From Chrysomallon squamiferum (lineage: Eukaryota; Mollusca; Gastropoda; Neomphalida; Peltospiridae): a stretch of DNA of 64,000 bases. This document shows positions 49,805 through 63,941 of this stretch, one piece after another. The translations under genes and the position numbers were made by a program. The stretch lies in NCBI GenBank assembly GCA_012295275.1, contig CM022665.1:5317901-5381900 (forward strand), read 5' to 3'. The notes below the pieces were generated by a model, which was not told the DNA's origin, did not search any database, and saw nothing but the letters and a program-made list of their open reading frames with translations. Each line of letters opens with the position of its first letter. The first letter of the stretch is position 1.

Positions 49805-51190
49805 GATACAAGTAAAAACACACAAACTAAGAAATAATATAATTAACACTTTATGATGCAAGTACTGAAATAATAATTCGGTTTAAAAGAAAGAAATATA
49901 AACTAAAAGGTTAGGATTTTTTTTTTTAACATGCTGTGAAGCAACCACTAACATTATGAGTCGAAGTCCTATTATTAAAAACGTGTGACATTTATCATTC
50001 AAAGAGTAAAAGAGTGGGGACAAAAGTTTATTATATTTATAACTTAATAAAAAAAAAAAAAAAAAAAAAAAAAATAATAATAATAATAATAATTATAATA
50101 ATAATTGTTGACAGCATAAAAAAGTTCGAAGCATAACAAGAATTCGAGGAGAATATAAAATTAAATCGAAAATTAAACTTACAAATTGTGTATTCAAGTT
50201 AACATTTACTCAGAACAATGTTAAAAACAGTGAAAAGACTCGGCTATGACTTGGTGTACAGAAAAATTATTAAAGATATTACATACATCATTATCACTCA
50301 TTTCAGGTAGGTCATATTATTTTTGAAATTTCTACAAAAAAATAAAAATAAAAATAAAAATAAAAATAAAAATATGCATCCAAAAGGCAGACCGGAAACA
50401 TCTTAACATTTACATACACTACTAAAGTTATTCATTGTAATTAAAATTTACATGAACAATTTACATCTACTAAATATATAATACTACATTACAGGCTTGC
50501 TATATCTACGACATATTTTCTCAGGTGATTTGTTAGCCACGAACAATATCATTAAAAGTAAAGTCATGCTTTTTTTTTTTTTTCATTAATTAGCTATGTT
50601 ATTAAGAAAAGCAAAAGTTCGATGTAGAAGAAAGAAGGAATTTTTTAGCACACTTATTTTGTGAAAACCCACAAGCTTTTTTTTTTTTATCATGGTGATT
50701 TTCGTTCACAGAGGTTTCAAATATCGATTGACACGAAAGGACATCATCATATGCATATAAAATGAAAGAAAAAAAATAGCAGTTTTTCACCAAGTAATCA
50801 GTATTATTACAAGTGTGATCACTTACTTAAAAAAATAAACCTGTTCACGAAGATGAAAGAACATCTATCGGATTTTGACAGTCCTGTCACTTAGAGCACT
50901 GCTGGAACTCGACGTATTCAGCAAAACTAGTTTTAACGGCCATTCTCAGTATGAATTTAGTTAAAAGAAGAATTAATGTTATCTTCATAACAGTCTTAAT
51001 GCTTATTAATTTTGTTCAGTGGTAATCTATTCTGCAAAAGATACTCAATAGCAAAGATTTCACACCAAAAAACAACAACAACCCCAAAACCAAACAAAAC
51101 GAATAAATAAATACAACAAAAGACTCTTTTCATATTATTTGAAATTAAAATATTTAAAGTTAAATACAAATGAGAGAAAACACACAAATG
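49805..51190. other. Intergenic AT-rich stretch
   Basis: No supported exon. It includes poly-A at 50048-50074 and (AAAAT)n at 50336-50372, and probably the 3' end of the minus-strand GPCR gene near its lower edge. Confidence 0.5.
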
Positions 51191-51196
51191 AGTATT

Positions 51197-51202
51197 TTTA
51201 TT
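51197..51202 (-). promoter_or_regulatory. Candidate poly(A) signal of the GPCR gene
   Basis: A minus-strand AATAAA lies about 400 bases after the GPCR stop codon. Other A-rich candidates closer to the stop are low-complexity. Confidence 0.3.
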
Positions 51203-51606
51203 AATTCGAAGACGTTACAAATTATATTGTAGTAAAACTACAAAACCGTTGTCAACAGATCCAAGTTAAGACATCTAATATAGACGACAAGAGATATGAA
51301 CTTTACATCAGCCAGCTGATATTTCTTTTTCATATCACTAAATTATTTCATATCCTTTAATAATTGAAATCATCATCAACATTTTTTTAAAATAAAAAAT
51401 AGAAAATACGAAAAAAAAAAAATAAAAAAAAAAAACACAAATATTTACATAACAAAGTTAAATTACATAAATTCAAACCTTTCAAAACATTATAAAAATC
51501 TATACTTGTCAAATTTAAACTTTCGTATTTAGTTTTTCTGGAAACTGATTTTGAACAGTTAATAATAATTAAGGCTTCTGGAATATGTGGACAAAGTACG
51601 TCGACT

Positions 51607-52775
51607 TCACAAAAACGGCGGAGGCTGGCGATTTCGCATTAACAAGGAATGCCGTTGTCTGGGTCGAAAACCGAACAAAGATATCAGATAGTACCTGAAC
51701 TTCTCAGAAATTACGATAGGAAAAACCGTCAAAACGGCGAAGTATGCATAGAAGAAAAACTGAAATATGTTAATGGAGAGGATTTCTTCGACTGTGGGAT
51801 GAGTGTAGGCTCTCTTATTTATTATGAATTCTAGCATGGACAGACCGCGAGGTGTTACGAGGAGGTGAAAACAAATTGAATGGGCGACTACCATCTTCAG
51901 CACCTCTCGGTGTCGCGGTGAACAGTTGCTTAACCTTACCTTGCCTCGCCCGTAAAGTTTTGTCATGACAAGAATAATGTCAAATATTAAAAACAGCACA
52001 GACGGAACGACGGTCAGGAAAATAATATCCAACACGTTCATTACAGCCATGACCGCTTCGTTTTCCGGAATCACTTGACAGATGAGTTGGTCGTGGTTGG
52101 TGTGACTGTATCCGTAGTGCGTCCACGTTTTGTACGAGTAAACCGTGAAACCAAACAAGGCCATGCTGATGACGATAAGTTTGGCTTTTCCTGCACTATC
52201 CATCCACATCAAACTTCTCGGTTTAATAGAATCCCAGAGTACCAAGTACGCGCCGAGCAAACTCGTCCAGACCGTTAGAAAAGGAAAAAAGTGGTTACAG
52301 AAAATGTACATGGGACAGATCCCGGGCGCGGAGTAAATGTTCAGTCCCTGTCCGCTCATCCACGTCAGAAACACAATGGACAAGAAACCGCAGCTTCCAA
52401 AACAAATACACACCAAAAAGTGCGTGAAGAACTTTTTCCTCAGCCGCGTTCGTAGAAAAACGAAAAAACAAATAAATCCGGCCGAAATTCCTATGATGAC
52501 GATGAAAGGAACAAGGTACATCTGCATGCACCACACCACTTTCTCCAACATGCTGACGCTGTACTGTTGCGGAGCATAGCTGCTGTTGTCGGCTCGCATG
52601 ATAAAGTTCTCCATGAAAAAGAATCGTACGCTGTACCGACCAAAGCATCTCATGTTTGTTTCTTCTGTCGATGTGTTCAACATAGCGCAAGGGGAGGGCA
52701 TTGATTGATCAGTTTGCGCCGATTGGCAGTCTGCTCCAGCTAGGTGAAAATCTCTCCGTCCACTGGAGTGGTAAT
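51607..52775 (-). CDS. Divergent class A-like G protein-coupled receptor
   Basis: The minus-strand exon is open from an AG acceptor at 52776-52777 to the stop at 51607. The first in-frame ATG is at 52701, giving 364 residues; the true start may lie in an upstream exon. Numbered from that Met, the N-terminus has NTS and NSS glycosylation sites (9, 39) and seven hydrophobic segments follow from about residue 60. Cys129 before TM3 and Cys208 in the second extracellular loop could form the usual disulfide, and TM5 keeps its Pro (P233). Several class A hallmarks are altered: LWDSIKP instead of DRY, FHLLVTP for CWxP in TM6, and FPIVI for NPxxY in TM7, followed by a helix-8-like SEKFRYYL. This fits a lophotrochozoan orphan peptide or chemosensory receptor; the ligand is unknown. 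Confidence 0.8.
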
Positions 52776-52829
52776 CTGTGAATGAAATTAAAACAACGAT
52801 AAATCCAGTCCGCTTGCTGACCAACAAAC

Positions 52830-53385
52830 CAATGACAGCTCACTGTGACACTCTTTGATTTTGATAAACACGATTTCCAATTATTAACCTTTAAGAAAAT
52901 TGCATGGATGATCCATGAATTTACGTGGAAACAAATAAGAGGGACGGGCTGCAAGACTGATTAATAATGATTATAAAATTAATTAATAATAATTCGTTTC
53001 CAGCGCATGAAGATAAATATAGGTAAATTATATGACATACAAATACGGATCACAATCACTACGTACATGCGCACTCATCTTACATGCGCACACACACACA
53101 TACACACTGACACACACACATATAAATACATACTTACATGCATACATATTTATATGTTTCATTTTTTTTTTTTTGGTGCATAAAACAATAAATATGTAAC
53201 TTTGGTAATACTGTACCGTGACACAAATTACTACAAATGAATGATGACTTCATAACAAATCAGTCTTACCAACATGAAGAAATATTTTCACTTTTTTCAT
53301 CTTAGACAAATGATTACGTAAAACAGCATTCATGGAATTTGCGGCACAATATATAGTTTAAAATAGTTATGTTTCATTATCAACA

Positions 53386-53420
<35 letters not shown>

Positions 53421-53448
53421 AGTAACATGGAATTAAATAATCCGACAG

Positions 53449-53479
<31 letters not shown>

Positions 53480-53780
53480 TATATTTTTTTTAAACTGAAA
53501 TAATATATTTAATATAATAATGGCAATAACGACCGCTGTTTGAAATTACCAAAACCTAAACTACTCCCAAGAGTGAATTTAAACATCGATCGCCGCCGTG
53601 TAAGTTTGAGCTGTTAGAATTCTGGACTATTTCACAAAATATCATCACTGGAAAGCTAAAAATTCAAATCAGATTTAGTAATTTATGAAAGCAGCACGCC
53701 GGCTGATGATCAAGTAGCACTCAAGCGACAAACCGTTCTGTGTAGGTAATTGCTGTAAACACCGTGTGAAGTGAAAGTCT
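52830..53780. other. Upstream region of the GPCR gene
   Basis: It should hold the GPCR 5' exon(s) and promoter, but none was identified. It contains CA/CATA-rich sequence at 53040-53150, poly-T at 53390-53418, and poly-A followed by (TA)n at 53449-53484. Confidence 0.45.
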
Positions 53781-53935
53781 TATTTTGGGCTCTTCTACGA
53801 CACTACGTCAGTCGCGGTTACGAAAGACTGCTGTATGTGGAAAGGTAAAAGTAAAACATCCCTTCGTGCTGTCGATAAGTGAAGCCCAGCACAAAGTGTT
53901 GAGTGATTTCTTGTCTTGTAATTCTTTCATGACTG

Positions 53936-53937
53936 GC

Positions 53938-54023
<86 letters not shown>

Positions 54024-54140
54024 TAATAATAATAATCAAATAATAATAATAATAATAATAATAATTTAATAATAATAATAATAATAATAATCTAATAATA
54101 ATAATTTAATAATAATAATAATAACAACAACAACAATAAT
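53936..54140. repeat. (TAA)n microsatellite
   Basis: About 200 bp of TAA with a few CAA and TTT interruptions. The 150 bp before it are unique and CpG-bearing, so it might be a retroposon tail. Confidence 0.95.
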
Positions 54141-54179
54141 AACAAAAGCAACAATAATAATAGTAACACATCAACAAGA

Positions 54180-54872
54180 ACAAACTCCTACTATACCTAC
54201 TAATAGTTCAAATATAATTCGAATTTGATCAAACATGATCCCTGAAATTACACACCTGCTAATCCTCTATTGTTCTTTCGAAATTGATTTATTTTATTAT
54301 TATTATTATTATTATTATTTTTTATTTTTATTTTTTTTTTTTTTTTTTCACGAGACGTATAAAATCGTTCAAGGTTGTTTAATATATATATATAAAAAAA
54401 AAAAAATTATAAATTTAATTGAAGTTAATTTTTTTTTTTATAGATTACCATCAGCAATTATTTTCAAATATTTTAGTAATTAGAAACTATTTAAGACTTA
54501 TTTATATCCGATTCGTATATTATTGGATTTTAATACGTTAGGAAAATAATTCTTAAAAATGCCTCTAGTAATAAATCCATTCATGATATAATTTTATTTT
54601 GATATACTTTGATTGGAATGATGATGATCTCTTAATGTTACCTAAAATGGTTCCGCTAATTCTGAATATATTTTTAAACATTCACTTAGAATTTGTCACA
54701 GAGACAGGGCTGATATAACTATACTGAAAGATTCCAGGTCAAATAGATATTTTAACAAAGGTATTCTGGAATAATAATGATTTCCAAAAATGTAAAATAC
54801 CAGTGAGAATTTTTAGCTTAAAGAAAAATAAATAAAATTTAATACAAACGAAAGAAGAGATTTCTTTATGAT

Positions 54873-54911
<39 letters not shown>

Positions 54912-55740
54912 CAAAAAGAAAAGAAAAAGAAAAAAAAAAAAAAAAGAAAAAGAAAGAAAGATAATCCTGTTTTCAAGAAGTTAATCAGTGCTTCATAAAA
55001 AAAAAAAAAAAAAAAAAAAATTCTGTAAAAGCTTCTTTCAGTGTCACAATATTTTTGATAAAAAAAAAAAAAAAAAAATAATAATAATAAAAAAGAGTAA
55101 TAACAAAAAAAATAATTTAAAAAATGTTCAAAATTCATCTTAATTGACTTCATAATACGATTAGTACTGATACAGAATTCTGTAAGGAGATTTGTTTACA
55201 TTAATAGCATCGGATCGAATTACATCAAGAAAAACATCGTCATTTTTGACAAATATAAGTAACAGGAACACGGACCAGAATCGTACATGAAAACCACACT
55301 GGAGTTATTAATATTTATTAAACTAAAAATCAGCCTATTCGGCGCCGCTGAAAGAAACCGAGACGAAGAAAAAACAGCTCCAGATCTCTTGTACAAATTA
55401 ATGCTGCTGAAATTTGAAGGCTACCAGTGGTAAGGGAGATAATTCAAATAGTTCAAATGAACAAATAACAAAGATTGTTCATGATTCGAAATTTTCCGCC
55501 AACTTTTGATCCTAAAATATGTATATATATATATTTTTTGTTATTGTTGTTTCTCTAAACTGCAGTCATGGAATCTAAATAATAATAATAATAATCAACA
55601 TTATCACACCATCATTTTACGAAAAAGTGGGGAAACAGGAGAAAAAAAAAAAAAAAAAAAAACAAGAAGAAATAATGACACATATATTAAAATTATTAAT
55701 TCTGCTGTAATAAAAATGTCTAGACCTGTAAGCTCATTGA
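54180..55740. other. Intergenic AT-rich, poly-A/T-rich stretch
   Basis: Long A runs (54875-54910, 54999-55020, 55060-55078) and T runs. No exon recognised. Confidence 0.6.
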
Positions 55741-55868
55741 TTAATCATGGTTAACAGAGATCTGCTTCACGTTTTAAGTGGTAACCCGCTACTAGTTTTC
55801 AGAACAGTGCTTGTCTACCTTAAAGAAAACGAATGGCAAATTTTGTTGACGATAACTTCATATTTCAG

Positions 55869-56063
55869 GCCCTTGTGCGTTGCATTTTCAACACTGTTAC
55901 TGTCAGTGACTTTTATTCTTCACGTTACGTTTACGGACAAAAAGCACGGACACGGAAATTTATGCATAGCATATCAGTTTGTTACGACGGCAACCACTTA
56001 AAGACAGAAGCAATTTTTGTTATCTTAATGAAATCTGTCACAGAACATATGATTATTTATTAA
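55869..56063 (+). CDS. Weak terminal-exon candidate
   Basis: An acceptor-like CATATTTCAG is followed by 64 open codons and a TAA. The peptide (including KFMHSISVCYDGNHLKTEA) has mixed composition and no motif I recognise. No upstream exon was found, and a chance frame is as likely. Confidence 0.15.
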   Translation, partial: ALVRCIFNTVTVSDFYSSRYVYGQKARTRKFMHSISVCYDGNHLKTEAIFVILMKSVTEHMIIY

Positions 56064-56179
56064 ACATCGAATTTTGATCGCACAGATAATTTACCATTGT
56101 TATCGTTAGCGATGATGATACCAGAAGCAAAAATAATTTTAAAAAAAAACGGACAAAGAAACAAATGTGTTTATTATGT

Positions 56180-56284
56180 ATGTGTGTGTGTGTGTGTGTG
56201 CGTGTGTGTGTGTGTGCATGCGTGTATGTGTGTTTGCGTGTTACTATATACGTTACTATAATATATATATATATATATATATAT
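56180..56284. repeat. (GT)n and (TA)n tracts
   Basis: GT with GC variants to 56240, then a pure TA run at 56260-56284. Confidence 0.95.
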
Positions 56285-56616
56285 GAAACAGACATGTTGA
56301 TGTAAAGCAAAAACTAACTGACTGATTGATTCAATGTATTTGAAAACAGGGGGACTTCTTTGGCCTGTTAAATATCTATTATAAAGAAATGCCAACGCTC
56401 CTCTACTTGTAAATTATTCTGACACATTTATCAGACAGTCGCTTTCATTATTTCACTGTCTGTACTGTTAACGAGTGAATTCGCCTAACATGTTCTTGTA
56501 TTGCTTAATTAATCATGTTAACAGGGAAACTGTGATCTGTCTTTCTCCGATCACACAAGACAAATATTCTAGTATTTAAAAGTTGTGGTTAAATGGACAT
56601 TTCTTCATTGTCGGAA

Positions 56617-56726
56617 TGCGTGTGTGTTTGTATGTGTATGTGTGCGCATATGTATGTATGTATTTGTGCGTGAATAACTATATTTGTGTGTGTATTCATG
56701 TATGTATGTATTTGTGTGTGTATATA

Positions 56727-56803
<77 letters not shown>

Positions 56804-56870
56804 ATCTAAATATGTATGTATGCAGCTATCTAATGTAGGTATGTATTTATGTATATATATGTATATGTAA
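56617..56870. repeat. (TG)n/(TGTA)n/(TA)n array
   Basis: A mixed array with a (TA)n core at about 56743-56773. Confidence 0.93.
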
Positions 56871-56879
56871 GTGGAAAAA

Positions 56880-57323
56880 CATGTTAATAATTGGTCAGTT
56901 ATTCGAGTGGCATTCGATGGTTTCTTTTAGCTTTACGCCATAGTCACGAAGCCGTACTGGTTCATATTGACTGACGCAAAGTCATGGTCAGGCAAGGTCA
57001 GAGATATGTTACATCAAGTGTAATTGGGCTCAAGACTCATCAGATTCTTCTGTGGAAATAAATTCCTTTGGATCAAACCGAAAGCTCAAGCAGCGCACAC
57101 TTTTTAGTTATGTACTAATAAGCAGTTAGCTGAATTGATTCCCGATATGATTTGTTTGTGGAAGAACTAAGTACGTTGTAATTACACCAAACAGCGAATG
57201 TTGTTCATAAACAGCAAGCAGTTTCTTTGTCTCTCTTAATGAATTCAGTTTTTAAATGTCGTGATCTTTAAAATTACAAATTTCATAAATTGGCAGTGTC
57301 ATCGGCGAAGTATATTTGATGTG

Positions 57324-57354
<31 letters not shown>

Positions 57355-58030
57355 GTATATGCACTGAGAGAAAGAAATACAGAGAGACAGACAGATATAC
57401 TCTAAATGCATGTGCTTCCAATTCCATTAGATATAACAAAACAGTTACATTGCTTTATAAACTTATAAACTATCGATATTAGCTTTTTGTTGGAATCATA
57501 TCACATTTTAAACTCGGAACTCTGACTTAACTGAAATTCCCATGCGGTCGGGTTCTGCCTGATACAAACACAGTAAAGCGTAAAGTTCGTACACTTCTGT
57601 GTTACTATAAATGGAGAAATCAGTTACGCGTGCTGCAGTTTGGTGAACTGGAAGAACAACATATTGACTGCCTCTGGTGAAATCAGAACAAGCGCGAGTA
57701 AAAGCAAGTAGTTTGGTTGTTTGTGATCTTAGAAATTTCATACGTGTTTAACCCATCCTTACCAGTTAATTATATTCCGTTTGCTTCTGAATAAAGCAGC
57801 TGTTTCTCAGTCAACTAAAGATGGACCTAGCTGCGTGAAGCCACGATTTCCTTTGTGTTCTTAGAATACTGAATCATGTTATTATTGCAGTGGTGTGGAT
57901 ACTAGCTGGTACGGAATCCCAACAGAAACCTAAAATAATATACGGATTAAAGAATGCATGAATTATAAAATGCAACGGGTTTGCAAGAATGTATCTTTTT
58001 TCATATATAAGTTTTAAATTTTCTCAAATG
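56880..58030. other. Intergenic unique sequence
   Basis: A minus-strand frame at 57508-57741 has protein-like composition but no splice signals or motif I recognise. A poly-A run occurs at 57325-57350. Confidence 0.4.
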
Positions 58031-58075
58031 GCATGTGATTGTTTAATTCGGAATGCATAGTCAAAACCTACGAAT

Positions 58076-59520
<1,445 letters not shown>

Positions 59521-59528
59521 ATATAAAA

Positions 59529-59567
59529 ACACACACACACACACACACACACACAGATGCATACACA

Positions 59568-59616
<49 letters not shown>

Positions 59617-59629
59617 ACACACATACACA

Positions 59630-59678
<49 letters not shown>

Positions 59679-59839
59679 ATACACATACACACACATACAC
59701 ACACATACACATACACACACATACACATAACACACACACACATACACATACACATTCACATCCACACACACACATACACATACACATACATATACACACA
59801 CATACACATACACATACACACACACATACACATACACAC

Positions 59840-59876
<37 letters not shown>

Positions 59877-59960
59877 TACACACACAGATACACACACACA
59901 TACACATCAACACACACACATACACATACACACACACACACTCACAAATACACACAAGCG
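59529..59960. repeat. (CA)n/(CACATA)n array, about 430 bp
   Basis: CA blocks with regularly spaced TACA variants. The long Thr/His or Val/Cys frames read from it are artefacts. Confidence 0.97.
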
Positions 59961-59999
59961 CGCGCTTTGAAAAAAAAGAGGGTTACTCAAACACCGTGC

Positions 60000-60690
60000 T
60001 TCCGTCGTCGTAATTCGATATAAAAACGAAAATAGTTAGAATCATCAGTTTCTATTTCTACCAAGTCACTAACAAGTATTTCTATAAAGTGGTGTCGTTG
60101 ACTTGTTCCACTTACCATGTGAATCGCGCAAGACTAAACTAAGGTTGAAATAAATAACTGAACAGAACAATGAAAAATACAATATTAAAAAAAAAAAAAA
60201 AAAAAAACAGCGGAACTGATAAAACGATTTCAAATCTTAATGCTTGGAAGATACCTCTACTGCTGAATCTAGCTGTTGCTCCAGATCTGTACTTTCAGTT
60301 CAAAACGTCGACTGTCTGATTCAGTCTGATACACTCGAGTATAATTACACCAGAAGTATTCTGCTTAGCAGTTTACGATACTAAGAACAGACATGGTTTT
60401 AGCTTGAGCATCATGCTATAAGCGTGGTCGTCGGCATTATCGTGACTCCATGCAAATCAAACGCCGCTGAACATTGAGGTTTCATATTGCTTTATTCGCG
60501 ATAGCCTATGCACCATCACCGTTTTCGATTAATTTCATGACAATGGTCGTATTATTGTAATAACAATGTAACGTAAGAGCTAACTCATTCCGTAAATACC
60601 TGATTGGAATAGTACTTCAGTTACTGACATGTCAGGATTTTGTAATACATTAGAAATATCGTGCAACTGATTGCTAAATATACTACAACT
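60000..60690. other. Unique intergenic sequence
   Basis: Moderately CpG-containing unique sequence, with a poly-A run at 60186-60207. No exon or element identified. Confidence 0.45.
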
Positions 60691-60699
60691 GACCATACA

Positions 60700-60945
60700 T
60701 AACTGTATAAGAGTTAATTTTTACAAAAAGATGAGCAACTGTTTTTACAGTTGACTTACAAAAGATAAGTATTACATTTAACACAAAAGCTGACTAACTT
60801 ACAAAACATGGGTATTACAATTAACGTTAAAAAGATGACCAACCAACTGTATTACCATTTACTTACAAAAGAGTATTACAATAAACTTAGAAAATATGAC
60901 TAACTGTATTACAGTTAATTTAACTAAGACGGCTAACAACTGCAA
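60700..60945. repeat. Degenerate minisatellite
   Basis: ACTTACAAAA, GTATTACA and GATGACYAACTG blocks recur in the same order about four times with a period of roughly 55-65 bases. Confidence 0.65.
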
Positions 60946-60949
60946 TTTT

Positions 60950-61120
60950 ATTTATTTTTTTATTTTTTTATTTTTTTTTACTTTTTATTTATTTATTTTT
61001 TTATTTTTTTTTACTTTTTATTTTTTTAATTTATTATTTTTATTTTTTTTTATTAATTAATTAATTAATTAATTTTTTTTTTTTTTTTAATTTTATTTAT
61101 TTAGTTAGTTTTTTTGCTTG
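60950..61120. repeat. T-rich low-complexity (TTTA)n/(TTTTTA)n tract
   Basis: Mixed TTTA and T runs, with a short TTAA repeat at about 61052-61073. Confidence 0.9.
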
Positions 61121-61831
61121 TTTTTTAGGGGGGGTGCTGACCAAGGAACAAAGACAAACATGGGAACAGAGAGAGAAAATAATTTGAATCAAAGAATACA
61201 AAATTATCGAAATCGACTCATAGCTAAGCCTAAAATAAACGCTATGCTTGTTATAAATTTCGAAATTTATCACATCAAAATTATTTCTAATTTAAAACCG
61301 TTTGTCGTTTAGACACTTTTCCAAAGCCAAAATTAGAAAACATATTCCTGTCGCATTATTCAAACCATTCCCTTTCCGTTACTTTTCGTGCATTCGTGTT
61401 CAAAGATATCCACTTTAGTAAGCAAGAAATTTATATTATTCTTTCATCAACCCGATCTTCGACTTAAAAGCCTGCATTGGAGACATACTGGCAGTCGCCT
61501 TGATTTATTTTAATAATTACCTTCGACTAATGGAACTTGTAAAGTACAGGCATTTATCAGATGGTAAAAATGTAATTAAGTTTCAGAGTTTTCGCAACAG
61601 TTATTCTAAGAGCGTTTTGATTGTTGGTGTGTGTACAACGGGGGAAATGCTTCTGGTTATTATCTAGCAGTAGGTATTTAAAAATCATTTAGAGACTGCG
61701 AAGCTATTTAAAACTCATTTGTGGGTATACGCAATTACGCAGAATTCACACCTTTTATTCATTAACAGAACGGTTTATTTTGTACGCATCTTTAAGAGAA
61801 CCGCGACGTCAGAAGTCAGTTATCTAAGACT

Positions 61832-62510
61832 CAGGGGTTTCTCAAACTTTTCGTGATCTGGAGCCTTTGCGAGAACGAACATTGTTCATGGGGCTCCAGC
61901 AACAAATTTATTAAAAAAAAATAATGAAAAAATAACATTAACACCTACCAGTTTAGGTTGTCGAGTAATTAAGATTGTTATTTATTTAATGACTGGGATG
62001 GTTCTGTTGTTTTGTACATAATAAATCTTTCAAATTCGGGGGTCTAATTGAAGTAACCTGCAAGGTTGTGTCATTTCTTTTTTCTTTCTGCATTTAGCCG
62101 GTTTCTGTGTTTAGTTTTCGAGGCTGCATACAACGAGAACGTTTTCTCGCACAAACAGGTCCTCGGAAATCTCACTAAAACGGTGAGAACTTGAACCGAA
62201 ATTTCTGGAAATTCTTCGCTCAAGATAATCCAAAACTCGGTTAGTTCAGTTTCTTTAAATTTACTTTTCGATTCAAAGTTTGCTGAAATATCAGTCAGCT
62301 GTTGTTGTTTTTGTTTCTTTTTAAAGACATGGACTGCGTGCTAGGAGAATCAAGAAATGGGTTCTGAATCCAGAGCAAGGTATCAGTGTCTGAAACAAAG
62401 TACTGTCCGACTAATTCGGCTAAAACAGTTAGATGATAAGAGACGGGTTTATATTTTAATAAATAAAAAAATGGCTCGCGGGGCCCTGGGTCTTTGACAA
62501 TCCCTACACC
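61832..62510 (-). mobile_element. Decayed hAT transposon
   Basis: The lower end begins CAGGGGTTTCTCAAACTTTT, a typical hAT terminal sequence. The upper end, read on the minus strand, gives TAGGGATTGTCAAAGACCC, an imperfect inverted partner. Between them lies a broken transposase C-terminus. No matching 8-bp target duplication was found, so the copy is old. It is much shorter than a full hAT element, so most of the transposase gene is missing. Confidence 0.7.
61986..62460 (-). pseudogene. hAT transposase C-terminal fragment (dimerisation domain), frameshifted
   Basis: The longest intact minus-strand stretch (about 62074-62292) carries the hAT dimerisation-domain pattern: a T-E-F-W motif, F-P-E-I-S, R-F-P-R-T-C-L-C-E, then S-K-T-K-H-R-N-R-L. 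The family consensus has L-P-F-x-T-T-Y-L-C-E and I-K-T-K-x-R-x-R-L. Upstream, in another frame, is a D-T-D-x-L-L-W-I-x-N-P-F motif of ZBED5-type hAT proteins. Downstream, in a further frame, the ending K-Q-Q-N-H-P-S-H and TAA is the classic hAT C-terminus. At least two frameshifts and a premature TGA disable it. Confidence 0.75.
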
Positions 62511-62813
62511 CCATCCAAAGCTCTCCGTGTATTTTCACATACCAAAAATATCTGTATACAGAAAATACTAGTGGAACTGTATTCTCTAAATAGGCAGAAA
62601 AAAGGACAATATCCCGGTATTTGGATTTTAATTACTGGAATATGACTACCTTTGTTTCTTTTATACTTTCTCTCTCTCTATTTTTTTTTTTTTTTTTTTT
62701 TTTATCTCTATGTATTTATTACAGTTTTAATTAGCTTTTGCTGTCTGTGATTTCATTCTTGGTTTCTTCTTGTTGCTATTCTTCTTCTTCTTCTTCTTAT
62801 TATTTTTCAGTCT

Positions 62814-62831
62814 GTGGTTTTTCTTTTTCTT

Positions 62832-62878
<47 letters not shown>

Positions 62879-62880
62879 GA
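62814..62880. repeat. (ATT)n/(TTTA)n microsatellite
   Basis: An ATT run that directly precedes a tRNA-like head. Confidence 0.9.
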
Positions 62881-62883
62881 TTA

Positions 62884-62965
62884 TGGCTCACTGGTTAGAG
62901 GACGGGGAAAAAGATGTTACAGGTTGCAGTATCAGTCCTCAACATACCTGCGCCCGAGTTAATTC
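62884..62965 (+). mobile_element. Possible tRNA-derived SINE head
   Basis: The A-box-like TGGCTCACTGGTTAGAG (62884-62900) is followed by a degenerate B-box region GGTTGCAGTATCAGTCCTC (62922-62940). It is not a functional tRNA gene, since no acceptor stem can be drawn. Confidence 0.4.
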
Positions 62966-63089
62966 CTATCATAGGCTGTTATGTGTTTGTTTTTTCGGTG
63001 TTTTTTTCCCGTTTTTTCGGTAAAAACATTATTTTTTTTTCCATGGTTCAAAATGTATAAATGAAAGAAGAATAAATATATAAAACATC

Positions 63090-63103
63090 TCTCTCTCTCT
63101 CTC

Positions 63104-63147
<44 letters not shown>
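63090..63147. repeat. (CT)n microsatellite
   Basis: About 58 bp of CT with one CA interruption. Confidence 0.95.
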
Positions 63148-63148
<1 letters not shown>

Positions 63149-63179
63149 ATCTTTCTTTCGTTGCTCATCATGACCGTTG

Positions 63180-63906
63180 CTCATCATGACCGAAATATGT
63201 TGTATTTCCTTCTGTATTTAAGTGAGGATAATTAAGAAAATAGCTATCCACTACCACTATCTACTGGCAACCAGCAAAGTAACGTTTATATACATTTTTA
63301 CCATCGCATTTAGAACCGCTTTTAAAATATCGTGACTAACTGACATTTCAAGAAAAAAAAAAAAAAAAAAAAAAAAAATTATCATTTAGCTAAGACCTTA
63401 CCATGACTGTTAAAAGATATCAGTTCATATCAGAGATTACAGGAATGATCAATATTTTCCAGAAAATAATCTCACTTTTAAAAAAAAAAAGTTTAGGCTG
63501 GCTTTAAATGACAGCTAAACATTGAATGTAAGACATAGTGGCCAAAAAGAGAAAATCACTGACGTACAAGAAACAAGATACAAATTAGCTTTAACATTAC
63601 TGAGGTTTATTTGGAAATGAATTTGCAGATAAATATCTTTAATGTTAGATATCTGGCAACCTAATCATTTTTTTTTTTTTTTTATATATAACAAAATAAA
63701 ATATTTAATCTATAAAACTTAAATTACTTAATGTGATAACAAAAAAAGAAAAAAAGAAAAGAAAATAACAAAAATTAAAAATAAATAAATAAAAAGGGAA
63801 AAATAACGTCTGTATAATAGACAATGAAAATAAAAACTGTCTGTATGTCCATCTATATATCTATTGATCTATCCATTCGTCCATCTACCCATCAATCAAT
63901 CAGTCT

Positions 63907-63941
<35 letters not shown>

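Noticed and set aside
52702-52827. Extension of the GPCR frame to 52827
   Set aside because: The extension has no ATG (it would start at TTG) and crosses a good acceptor at 52776. A splice junction or the ATG at 52701 is more likely.
57508-57741. 77-codon minus-strand frame with protein-like composition
   Set aside because: It has no recognisable motif, hydrophobic pattern or splice partner, and such lengths are expected by chance in this window.
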